From positions 186,001 through 250,000 of the forward strand of contig JACAER010000016.1 in assembly GCA_013388745.1 (NCBI GenBank): a stretch of DNA of 64,000 nt. The letters run 5' to 3'. The stretch comes from Chloroflexota bacterium (lineage in GTDB: Bacteria; Chloroflexota; Anaerolineae; Aggregatilineales; Phototrophicaceae). The notes beneath the pieces were generated by a model that did no database searches, had not been told where the DNA came from, and saw only the letters and a list, made by a program, of their open reading frames with translations. Of the stretch, positions 1-7,474 are shown piece by piece (position 1 is the stretch's first letter; every line of letters begins with the position of its first letter). The translations under genes and the position numbers were made by a program.

Positions 1-1547
1 CTGGCCCCGCCCCCGGCGACGAAAAACGCCGCCCCGTTAATATCGGCCTGGTTATTGATCGCAGCGGCTCGATGGCCGGCGAAAAACTGGATTACACGCG
101 CCAGGCCGCCCAGTTCCTTGTGCAAAATCTCGGCTCACACGACATCCTTTCCATCGTGCTCTATAACGACAAGGTCGAAACCCTCCTCTATCCTGAAAAT
201 GTCCAGCGTAAAGACGCCATTTGCCAGCGTATCGAGGGCATCAAAGCCAGCGGCACCACCAATCTCAGCGGCGGTTGGCTGGAAGGCTGCAACCTCGTGT
301 CGCAAAAATACGAAGCGGCGCGTGTCAACCGCGTGATCCTGATGAGCGACGGTCTCGCCAATCGCGGCATTACCGATCAGGCTAAACTCGTCGCGCTCGC
401 GCAGCAAAAGCTGGCCGAAGGCATCAGTACCACCACCATGGGGCTGGGCAAGGATTTCAACGAAGACCTCATGATGTCGATCGCCAACGACGGCGGCGGC
501 GCTTTTTACTTCATCGAAAGCCCTGAAGTCACCCCGACCATTTTCCACGAAGAATTGCAGGGGCTGCTCACCCTCGTCGGCCAGAATCTCCTCATCAGCC
601 TGGAAACGCAGACCCATATTTCCACGGTCAATCAACTCAACGCCTATCCCATGCAAACCGATGGCCGCCGCCTCTCCTATCGTCTGGGTGACGTTTTCGG
701 CGACGAAGTCAAAACGCTGATTCTGGAACTGAACGTCCCGGCGCTCACCACGCTCGGCCAGCAGCAGATCGCCACCCTGCACTTTGAATACGACGAACTG
801 ACCGAAAACGGCACCCAGCATCGCGTCTGGGATATGCCGGTGCGCGTCAATGTAGCCCCACCCGAATCCGTGCCGGAACTGGCGAATCCCGAAGTGAAAC
901 GCTCGGTGATGCTGCTCAAAGCCGCGCAGGCGCGCGCCGAAGCCGTGCAGCACGCCGACAAAGGCCGTTACTCCGACGCGGCCAAAATTTTGCGCGCCGC
1001 CGCAGAAGCCATCCAAAAAGCCGGCATCGACGATGCGCGTATCGCCGAAGAGGGCGAGGCGCTGCTCAAGCAGGCGGCGGAAATGGATCGCGGCGCAGAA
1101 GCCTATGACGACTACAGCCGCAAAACCATGTCCACGCAGGCCTTTTATACCATGATGGATCGGCACGAAAGCACACAGGTGCTGCGTATGCGCGAAAAAC
1201 AGCGTACTGTGCCCATGTCCCCCCAGCCCACTCCCCCGGTCACCCCGCAAAAGACCGGTGTAGCCCCCAAAGCCGTCAAATGGAACGATAAAACTTTCCC
1301 CTTGAACGCTGATCTCATCCGTGTCGGGCGCGCCCTCCACAACGAAATCGTCATTAGCACGCCCGGCGTTTCGCGCTTCCACTGCCAGATCAAGCGCGAA
1401 GGCGACCAACTCCTGCTCGAAGATGTCGGCAGCACCAACGGCACGCTGGTCAATGGCTCGCCGCTGAAAGGTTACCACATCCTGAATGCGGGCGACGAAA
1501 TCAACCTTTCCGGCGAAAAACTCATTTTTGTCGATACTCAGGAGTAG
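1..1547 (+). CDS. VWA domain and FHA domain protein (5' end missing)
   Basis: The reading frame is open from base 3 to the stop at 1547, so the start lies upstream of the window. The first visible residues include the MIDAS metal-site motif DRSGS, followed by a VWA fold with the later MIDAS threonine in GTTNLSGG and an aspartate in LMSDG. A charged helical middle region (roughly bases 890-1250) leads to a C-terminal FHA domain with the GR, SRFH and STNGT motifs of phosphothreonine-binding loops. The family suggests a cytoplasmic or membrane-associated scaffold that reads Ser/Thr kinase signalling. It is followed 8 nt later by a phosphoribosyltransferase gene on the same strand. The specific partner cannot be inferred. 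Confidence 0.85.
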   Translation, partial: GPAPGDEKRRPVNIGLVIDRSGSMAGEKLDYTRQAAQFLVQNLGSHDILSIVLYNDKVETLLYPENVQRKDAICQRIEGIKASGTTNLSGGWLEGCNLVSQKYEAARVNRVILMSDGLANRGITDQAKLVALAQQKLAEGISTTTMGLGKDFNEDLMMSIANDGGGAFYFIESPEVTPTIFHEELQGLLTLVGQNLLISLETQTHISTVNQLNAYPMQTDGRRLSYRLGDVFGDEVKTLILELNVPALTTLGQQQIATLHFEYDELTENGTQHRVWDMPVRVNVAPPESVPELANPEVKRSVMLLKAAQARAEAVQHADKGRYSDAAKILRAAAEAIQKAGIDDARIAEEGEALLKQAAEMDRGAEAYDDYSRKTMSTQAFYTMMDRHESTQVLRMREKQRTVPMSPQPTPPVTPQKTGVAPKAVKWNDKTFPLNADLIRVGRALHNEIVISTPGVSRFHCQIKREGDQLLLEDVGSTNGTLVNGSPLKGYHILNAGDEINLSGEKLIFVDTQE

Positions 1548-1555
1548 CTTTTCCT

Positions 1556-2116
1556 ATGTCCCAGAACTATGAAACGTATGCCGTCACCGTGGCCGGCGTG
1601 CAGCGTGAACTGCGTTTGTTCGAGGTTGCCCCCGGAGTGCGTATCGCCATTGTCAACATTTTGGGCGATGTCGAGCTGGTGCAGGCCGCTGCCAAAGCGC
1701 TCACCCCGCTGATCACACAACGCACGCCTGATGTTCTCGTGACTGCCGAAACCAAGTCGATTCCGCTGGCGCATATGTTGAGTATCGAAACCCGCCTGCC
1801 TTATGTCGTGCTGCGCAAATCCTACAAACCCTATATGGGCGATGCCCTGCAATCCGAAACGCTCAGCATTACCACCGGCGCGCCCCAAACCCTCTATCTG
1901 GACGAAAAAGATCGCCATCTCATCGAAGGCAAGCGGGTCGCGCTGATCGATGACGTCATTTCGACAGGCAGCACGCTGCAAGGGATGCGCCTTATCATGA
2001 ACAAGGCGCACGGCAGCATCGTGGCCGAAGCCGCTATTTTCACCGAAGGCGAGCGCTCCAAATGGTCCGGGATTATCGCGCTCGGCCATCTGCCCGTCTG
2101 GTTAGATACGAAATGA
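1556..2116 (+). CDS. Phosphoribosyltransferase family protein (adenine phosphoribosyltransferase-like)
   Basis: The 186-residue protein has the type I phosphoribosyltransferase signature VALIDDVISTGSTL near residue 130, the PRPP-binding loop of Apt/Xpt-type enzymes. Ahead of it is a hood-like region and a flexible loop segment around the KSYKPY residues. Enzymes of this size usually transfer a purine base to PRPP in salvage; adenine or xanthine are the likely substrates, but no residue seen here decides between them. A GGAG about 12 nt before the ATG could serve as ribosome binding site. It follows the VWA-FHA gene closely and converges on a methyltransferase gene with only 5 nt between the two stops, with no terminator visible in the gap. 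Confidence 0.75.
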   Translation: MSQNYETYAVTVAGVQRELRLFEVAPGVRIAIVNILGDVELVQAAAKALTPLITQRTPDVLVTAETKSIPLAHMLSIETRLPYVVLRKSYKPYMGDALQSETLSITTGAPQTLYLDEKDRHLIEGKRVALIDDVISTGSTLQGMRLIMNKAHGSIVAEAAIFTEGERSKWSGIIALGHLPVWLDTK

Positions 2117-2121
2117 TCTTG

Positions 2122-2850
2122 TCAGGTCTTTTCCACAACCACTAAATGCGATAGGCCGAAAATGTCGAGCGGCGTGTTTTCCAAGCGATACAGCGTATCG
2201 CGCAGCGCCCGCCCGCCTGCCCCCAGCCGATGGATGATGTTGTCGTAGCCCCCGTAAATCCGCGCGTGGTGGACAATGCGAATCGGCAGATTTGCGAACA
2301 ATCGCCGCAGCCCACGCCCTGTGTAAGCGCGCACATGCGGCGCCAGTTTATTGCGCCACATATCGGGCAGATAATTGATGAACGGCGTGTTGCCGAAGTG
2401 GTATTCGCCGTGCCAGTAGTGCCCATGTGTTTCGAAGGGATACCAGCGGTTAGGCGCAAAAATCACGATGCGTCCGCCCGGTTTCAGCACACGCACCATT
2501 TCACGCGCCGCCGCGCGATCGTCGCTGACATGTTCCAGAACTTCATGCGACAAAATCGTGTCGAAGCAGTTGTCAGGATAGGGCACAGCCTCCGCCGCCG
2601 CGACAATCGCGTGCGCCACCTCTGCCCGTGTCTCGGCCACACGTACCGTTTCGATGTCAAATGCTTCGACCTGGGGGGTATAGCGGCGGTAAATCTGCGA
2701 CGCATACATGCCTACGCCGCAGCCTGCGATCAACACACGGCCAGCGCTGAGCTTTGCCCACTGAGCAATCATCTTCAGCCGGCGCTCCTGTCCTTCGCGC
2801 CAGACATAACTCGGTTCGCCGCGCTCGGCAGCCAGTACTGAGGGACTCAT
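2122..2850 (-). CDS. Class I SAM-dependent methyltransferase
   Basis: The 242-residue protein shows the Rossmann motif I VLIAGCGVGMYA (about residues 39-50), an acidic residue ending strand 2 (EAFDIE), and the post-motif segment FDTILSHEVLEHVSDD followed by RVLKPGGRIVIFAPN, the arrangement of Methyltransf_11 enzymes. The C-terminal half is rich in aromatic residues and may form the substrate cap. The substrate is unknown. Its start overlaps the stop of the upstream sensor kinase gene by 4 nt, so the two are probably translationally coupled. Confidence 0.8.
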   Translation of the reverse strand: MSPSVLAAERGEPSYVWREGQERRLKMIAQWAKLSAGRVLIAGCGVGMYASQIYRRYTPQVEAFDIETVRVAETRAEVAHAIVAAAEAVPYPDNCFDTILSHEVLEHVSDDRAAAREMVRVLKPGGRIVIFAPNRWYPFETHGHYWHGEYHFGNTPFINYLPDMWRNKLAPHVRAYTGRGLRRLFANLPIRIVHHARIYGGYDNIIHRLGAGGRALRDTLYRLENTPLDIFGLSHLVVVEKT

Positions 2851-4688
2851 CGTTGGCTGGTGGTGTTTTCCACGCGCTTCAGCGTCTCGGCGGCCAGTTT
2901 GGTTGTCGCGCTGACGCTCGATTTGGCCTGCGCCCGTTTCAGCTGGCCTTCTTTTAACGGGATAGTGATGGTGATGCTGGTGCCACGCCCTTCTGCGCTT
3001 TCCACTCGCAGCGTGCCCTCGATCAACTCCGCGCGCTCGCGCATATTGACCATGCCCAGACTGCCGCGTTTATCGTAATTCGCGTCTACCGCCCCCAGAT
3101 CAAAGCCCACGCCATTATCCGCAATCTGCATAATGACCATCTGGTCGCGCCGCTGCACTGTTACGCTGATAAGCTGCGCTTCGGCGTGCTTGCGGGCGTT
3201 GTTCACCGCTTCTTCCGCGATATAGAACAGCACGCCCTGCTGGTGACTGTCCAGATACGGCTCAACATCGCGCGCTACACGGATAGCGACGGCCTGGTTA
3301 AACGTGTCCTTCATCTTTTCAGAGAGTTGATTCAGCGCTGCGGTCAACCCCTGCGATTCCAGCACCAGTGGGCGCAGCCCAAACAGCAAATTGCGAATTT
3401 CCTTCGTCGTATTGCGCGCCAGTTCTTCGACCTTCTTGAGTTCCGTCGGCACTTGCTCCGGGCTGCGTTCCAGCAGTCGGTAGATGTAGCTCATGCGCAT
3501 CGCAATCGCCGAGATGGTCTGCGTTGGCCCGTCATGCAGATCACGCGCCAGTTTTTTACGCGCGTCTTCTTCTACCTCGATAATCCGCTCTTTTTCTTCC
3601 AGCACGTTGCGATACAGTACGGCGTTTTGCAGCGCGATTGTCGCCTGTGTGCTGATCGCCGTCAGCATTTCGATGCTTTCTTCGTTAAAAGCGTTGGCCG
3701 AATCGCAGCCAAACACCAGCACCCCAAAGTTGTTAAAACCCGCGCGCAGTGGAATACACAAGGTCGAGCGCATCCCCTGAAATGCCACGAAATATTGCAG
3801 TTCCGCGTCTTTGTTGGCGTCTTTGCCGATTATCGGAATACACTGAATCAGCGCTTCGCCGATAATGCCCGATTCACCGTGTACGATGCGCGCCTCATCC
3901 ACATGCCGCAGCCCGCGCGATGTAGCGATTTGCAGCGCATTGTCGCCGGAACGGTACAGCAGTACCATGCTGGCCATCCGCTGATTACCTTGCTCGCGCA
4001 TACTGAAACGCCCGACATCCAACAGCGCATCCAGAATTTTCTGATAGTTCAGCGTGGTGCTCAATGTCGATGCCATTTCGTACATTGCCCGCGTGCGTTC
4101 GCGTATATCAGACACCTGTTTAGCCCGCGAGGTCGCCACTTCATGCATCTCACGGTGCTGTTTCCTGATACGGTACTCCAGAATAAACGCCCAGACACCC
4201 GAAACCGTGCCGATCGCCAGCAAGAACAACAGCGGTTGTCCATATTCCGCCAATATCACATTCAACGATTGGCGTTCGTTGTAACCGATCACGCTGAACG
4301 CCACCAGCAGCACGCCGCTGGCCTGCGCGCCGCCCAACAGCCCGCCCAGATGAAACAGCCCCAGAATAATCATCACGCTCACCACGCCGATCAACAGCAG
4401 ACTGTTGCCACTGTTGAAGGCCAGATTGACGTACAGCGCCGTGATAATCAGATCGCCGGGAATGCTCACGAACGGTATAAACCGGTGGACAGCCGGGAAG
4501 AATAGAAAAGCCGCCAGCAGCAGATTAACCGCTGCGCCCAGCACAAACGGAATCGCCAGGTCACGCAGCATATCCGGCGAATCTTGGCGTGTTGGCAAAA
4601 TGATGAGGGAAACAACAACCATTACCCCCCAGCGCAGGGCAAAAAGTGTCCACCCCTGCCAGGGTGTTGCTTTGGTTTCATGCTCCAT
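2847..4688 (-). CDS. Membrane sensor histidine kinase with GAF domain (NarL/DegS-type)
   Basis: The 613-residue protein begins with about six hydrophobic segments (residues 14-173), followed by a linker, a GAF domain (about 205-360), and a HisKA_3 dimerisation domain whose phospho-acceptor is His385 in RDLHDGPTQ. A HATPase_c domain follows, with an N-box near EEAVNNARKHA and a G1 box DNGVGFD. This architecture belongs to kinases that pair with LuxR/NarL-type response regulators. No response regulator lies nearby; the coupled downstream gene is a methyltransferase. The signal could be sensed by the membrane domain or by a small ligand in the GAF pocket. The chosen ATG starts MEHETKATPW just before the first membrane segment. 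Confidence 0.88.
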   Translation of the reverse strand: MEHETKATPWQGWTLFALRWGVMVVVSLIILPTRQDSPDMLRDLAIPFVLGAAVNLLLAAFLFFPAVHRFIPFVSIPGDLIITALYVNLAFNSGNSLLLIGVVSVMIILGLFHLGGLLGGAQASGVLLVAFSVIGYNERQSLNVILAEYGQPLLFLLAIGTVSGVWAFILEYRIRKQHREMHEVATSRAKQVSDIRERTRAMYEMASTLSTTLNYQKILDALLDVGRFSMREQGNQRMASMVLLYRSGDNALQIATSRGLRHVDEARIVHGESGIIGEALIQCIPIIGKDANKDAELQYFVAFQGMRSTLCIPLRAGFNNFGVLVFGCDSANAFNEESIEMLTAISTQATIALQNAVLYRNVLEEKERIIEVEEDARKKLARDLHDGPTQTISAIAMRMSYIYRLLERSPEQVPTELKKVEELARNTTKEIRNLLFGLRPLVLESQGLTAALNQLSEKMKDTFNQAVAIRVARDVEPYLDSHQQGVLFYIAEEAVNNARKHAEAQLISVTVQRRDQMVIMQIADNGVGFDLGAVDANYDKRGSLGMVNMRERAELIEGTLRVESAEGRGTSITITIPLKEGQLKRAQAKSSVSATTKLAAETLKRVENTTSQR

Positions 4689-4979
4689 AATAGAAACGCC
4701 TTAGATACACACAGCCTACTTATAAACCCTACCATGCTTCTGGGGTTTCATCAACTTAAGGAACATTAACAATGCTGGCCGTCTGGTTTTGAAAAGCTGA
4801 TAACCTGTGCCCGCCGCAGCCAGATTATTGTATACAAAAACCCACTATTATTTCAATAAGCGCCCTCATATCCTGTTATATTATCGTAACAATTGGTCTT
4901 GTTTTTGCACACGACCTTGTAGGTCCATTCGCCGCTTTCAAACTGGCAGCAACACTTTCGTTCCCCGTGCCCTACTGCT
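4689..4979. other. Divergent intergenic region between sensor kinase and SGNH hydrolase genes
   Basis: This 291-nt AT-richer gap must hold promoters for both flanking genes. A TATATT/TATTAT run lies near 4877 in the direction of the hydrolase gene and a TATAAG-like element near 4720 toward the kinase, but neither has a convincing -35 box at 16-18 nt. No hairpin, RNA gene or coding sequence was recognised. Confidence 0.4.
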
Positions 4980-5018
4980 ATGCTAAAGGCGTTATCCATC
5001 CTTCTGGAGCGTTGTCTC

Positions 5019-6008
5019 ATGCTGCTCATCCTCATCATCTATGCCGCGATCGGCTTTCTCCTGCTTGGCGCCGCCCTGCAAACGGCCCGCCGCCGTCTGC
5101 GCCGCCTCGCTTCCGGCCTGCTCGTCTCCTATCTCACCATTACCCTGATACTGGGCGCCGCAGAAACCTATTTCCGCTACGTCTACGCGGATACCATGGG
5201 CTTTTGCGTCACCCGCTCCTGCCTCAACTGGATGAACCGCTACTGGCACAGCAACGCTCTCGGCTACCGCGATCGTGAGTGGCAGCCCGCCGACTACGCA
5301 GGCCGCACCACTGTGCTGGTCGTCGGCGATTCCTTTACCGCCGGCTTGGGCACAGAAAACCCCGCCGATCGCTTCCCGGATGTGCTCGGCGCGCTGCTCG
5401 GCGAGCAGTACGCGGTCATGAACCTCGGCCAGATCGGCACCTCCACGCCGCAGCAGTTGGCGAACCTGCAAGCCTATCCCGTCACCCCCGATGTTGTCAT
5501 CCTGCAATACTTCCTCAACGACATCGAGTACGCTGCCTTGAGCATCGGTCAAGACCCGCGCATCAGCGTCATCCCGCCCGGCGGCCTGATCGACGAATCT
5601 GCCCTGCTAAACTTCGTCTACTGGCGCTACTTCTACGGGCGCAGCAGCGGCGATTTAGGTCAGCGCCAGTGGGAATGGAACTACGCCCAGTACGATAACT
5701 ACGTTGTTTGGGATATTCACCGCGCCGAATTACAGGCCTTCAGCGACTATGTGGACAGCCGCGGGGCGCGCCTGATCCTCGTCATCTTCCCCAACATGTT
5801 CGAGCCGTTTCGCAGTATCGCCTATGTAGATCGTGTGGCGCAGGTCTTCATCGACAGCGGACACCCCGATGTGCTCAAGCTGTTCGACGCCGCCGAAGCT
5901 TGGCCGATCGAGCAGCGCATCGTTTCGCCTTTCGACCAGCACGCCAGCGTAGCCTTCAATCATCTTGTCGCGCAAATGCTTTACGAACAGTTCTTTGAGG
6001 GGCAATAA
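5019..6008 (+). CDS. Membrane-anchored SGNH/GDSL-type hydrolase
   Basis: The protein starts with two hydrophobic helices and then carries the block I motif GDSFTAG, with the nucleophile serine, and a C-terminal D-x-x-H pair in FDQHASVAFNH, so the Ser-His-Asp triad looks complete. The motif order fits SGNH hydrolases, which act on esters or O-acetyl groups on glycans or lipids outside the membrane. I chose the ATG at 5019 because a GGAG sits 9 nt upstream; an ATG at 4980 in the same frame has no such site and would add 13 residues. It converges with tyrS and no terminator is visible in the 34-nt gap. Confidence 0.75.
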   Translation: MLLILIIYAAIGFLLLGAALQTARRRLRRLASGLLVSYLTITLILGAAETYFRYVYADTMGFCVTRSCLNWMNRYWHSNALGYRDREWQPADYAGRTTVLVVGDSFTAGLGTENPADRFPDVLGALLGEQYAVMNLGQIGTSTPQQLANLQAYPVTPDVVILQYFLNDIEYAALSIGQDPRISVIPPGGLIDESALLNFVYWRYFYGRSSGDLGQRQWEWNYAQYDNYVVWDIHRAELQAFSDYVDSRGARLILVIFPNMFEPFRSIAYVDRVAQVFIDSGHPDVLKLFDAAEAWPIEQRIVSPFDQHASVAFNHLVAQMLYEQFFEGQ

Positions 6009-6042
6009 ACGGCGACATACTGTCTGTACATCCCCTGCCACG

Positions 6043-7284
6043 CTACTTGCTGCCGTTTTTGACCAGTCGCACGAACTTGCGCTTGCCGACTTGCAGCACC
6101 GCCGGCAGCATGTCGGGCGTAATCACTGTCGTCGGGTCGGTCACGGCGTGTTCATTAAGCCGGATGCCGTTCTGTTCCATCAGGCGTTTGGCTTCGCCGC
6201 CGCTGGCCACCATCTTCAGGCGGCGCAGTATATCGACCACCCGCTCTTCTTTGTCCAGCGTTTCCTGCGGCATATCCTCTGGCATCCCGCCGCCGCGGAA
6301 GACTTCGTCCCAGCGTTTGCGCGCGCTGTCGGCGGCTTCCGCGCTGTGGAAAATCGAGACAATTTCGTGCGCCAGCCGCATTTTTTCAATGTTGGGATGC
6401 AGCGAACCGTCGCGCAGCCCGTCTTCCAGCGCCTTGACCTGTGCCGGCGACCAGCCCAGCAGCAAACGGTGATAGACTGGCATGGCTTTATCCGGTACAC
6501 TCATCACCTTGCCAAACATATCCCAGGGTTGCGCCAGCAGCGGAATATCGTTGCCCAGACTTTTGCTCATCTTGATCTCGCCATCTGTGCCCGGCAGGCT
6601 CTCGCCCATAATGAGGGCGATTTGCGGGCGCTGGCCCAGCCCCTGCTGCAATTTACGCCCGGCGACCAGAATGTTAAAAAGCTGGTCTTGCCCGCCCACC
6701 TGCACGTCGGCTTCCTGTGCGACCGCGTCATAGGCTTGCATCAGTGCGTAGAAGAACTCATGCAGATAAATCGGCTGCCCCTCGCTCATACGCTTGGCAA
6801 AATTTTCGCGCACCAGGAACTGCTGCACCGTAAAATTGCTCGCCAGCCGGATAATATCGGCGAAATCCAGCGGCGACAGCCACTCGTCGTTATAGCGCAC
6901 GCGCGTTTTGTCGCGATCCAGGATTTTGAAGGCTTGATCGGTGTACGTGCGTGAGTTTTCTTCCACCTGCTGCCGCGTCAGTTGATCGCGCGCTTTATCT
7001 TTGTCGGAGGGGTCGCCGATCAGACTGGTGAAGGTGCCGATCAAAAACGTGACATCGTGCCCCAAATCCTGAAACTGCCGCAGTTTGCGCATCGTGATCG
7101 TGTGCCCCAGATGCAGATCGGGTTTGCGCGGGTCGTAGCCACAGTAGACACGCAGCGCGCGTCCCTGCTTTTCTGCTTCGATCAGGCGCTCGCGCAGTTC
7201 CTGGCGCATGGTCTCTTTGATTTGCGGGTCGCCGTATTCCGTGCCCTGCATGAGAATATCAAGTTGTTCATCCAGCGTTGCCAT
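6043..7284 (-). CDS. tyrS: Tyrosine--tRNA ligase
   Basis: The 413-residue class I synthetase charges tRNA-Tyr with tyrosine in the cytoplasm. It has the HIGH-type motif HLGHT in DLHLGHTITMRKL, the second signature KMSKSLGN, and a C-terminal S4-like RNA-binding segment ending VGKRKFVRLVK. The length and the spacing between signatures match the longer TyrZ/TyrRS-2 branch of the family. It is transcribed away from alaS. The 190-nt region upstream has no T-box motif on this strand, so it does not share the valS type of control. Confidence 0.95.
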   Translation of the reverse strand: MATLDEQLDILMQGTEYGDPQIKETMRQELRERLIEAEKQGRALRVYCGYDPRKPDLHLGHTITMRKLRQFQDLGHDVTFLIGTFTSLIGDPSDKDKARDQLTRQQVEENSRTYTDQAFKILDRDKTRVRYNDEWLSPLDFADIIRLASNFTVQQFLVRENFAKRMSEGQPIYLHEFFYALMQAYDAVAQEADVQVGGQDQLFNILVAGRKLQQGLGQRPQIALIMGESLPGTDGEIKMSKSLGNDIPLLAQPWDMFGKVMSVPDKAMPVYHRLLLGWSPAQVKALEDGLRDGSLHPNIEKMRLAHEIVSIFHSAEAADSARKRWDEVFRGGGMPEDMPQETLDKEERVVDILRRLKMVASGGEAKRLMEQNGIRLNEHAVTDPTTVITPDMLPAVLQVGKRKFVRLVKNGSK

Positions 7285-7399
7285 AATCGTGTCCTGTGGT
7301 CTTAGGGCTTTTTTTGATCCCTTGTGAGCCTGTTATAGAATGTATTTGAACGGCACAAAAGTCAAGGCATAGGCGCGTAGTATACCATATTCGCTACCC

Positions 7400-7428
7400 T
7401 TGTTGAGTGTGTAAGCGGGGAATATAAT
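7400..7428 (+). promoter_or_regulatory. Promoter of the alaS operon
   Basis: A -35 box TTGTTG (7400-7405) and a perfect -10 box TATAAT (7423-7428) are separated by exactly 17 nt. The predicted transcript starts near 7435, about 40 nt before the alaS ATG. Confidence 0.75.
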
Positions 7429-7474
7429 TCCCTCAAGTGGTGAACGAACAAGACAGCTAAGGAACAATCGCATT

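Noticed and set aside
135..1478. 447-codon open frame on the minus strand opposite the VWA-FHA gene
   Set aside because: It has no recognisable domain and mirrors the codon pattern of the real gene; long antisense frames are common in this GC-rich DNA.
3186..4505. 439-codon open frame on the plus strand opposite the sensor kinase
   Set aside because: The opposite strand encodes a full kinase with all motifs; this frame is His/Arg/Gln-rich shadow sequence.
7285..7474. Possible T-box in front of tyrS or alaS
   Set aside because: No AAGGTGG-type motif, specifier stem or terminator hairpin was found on either strand.
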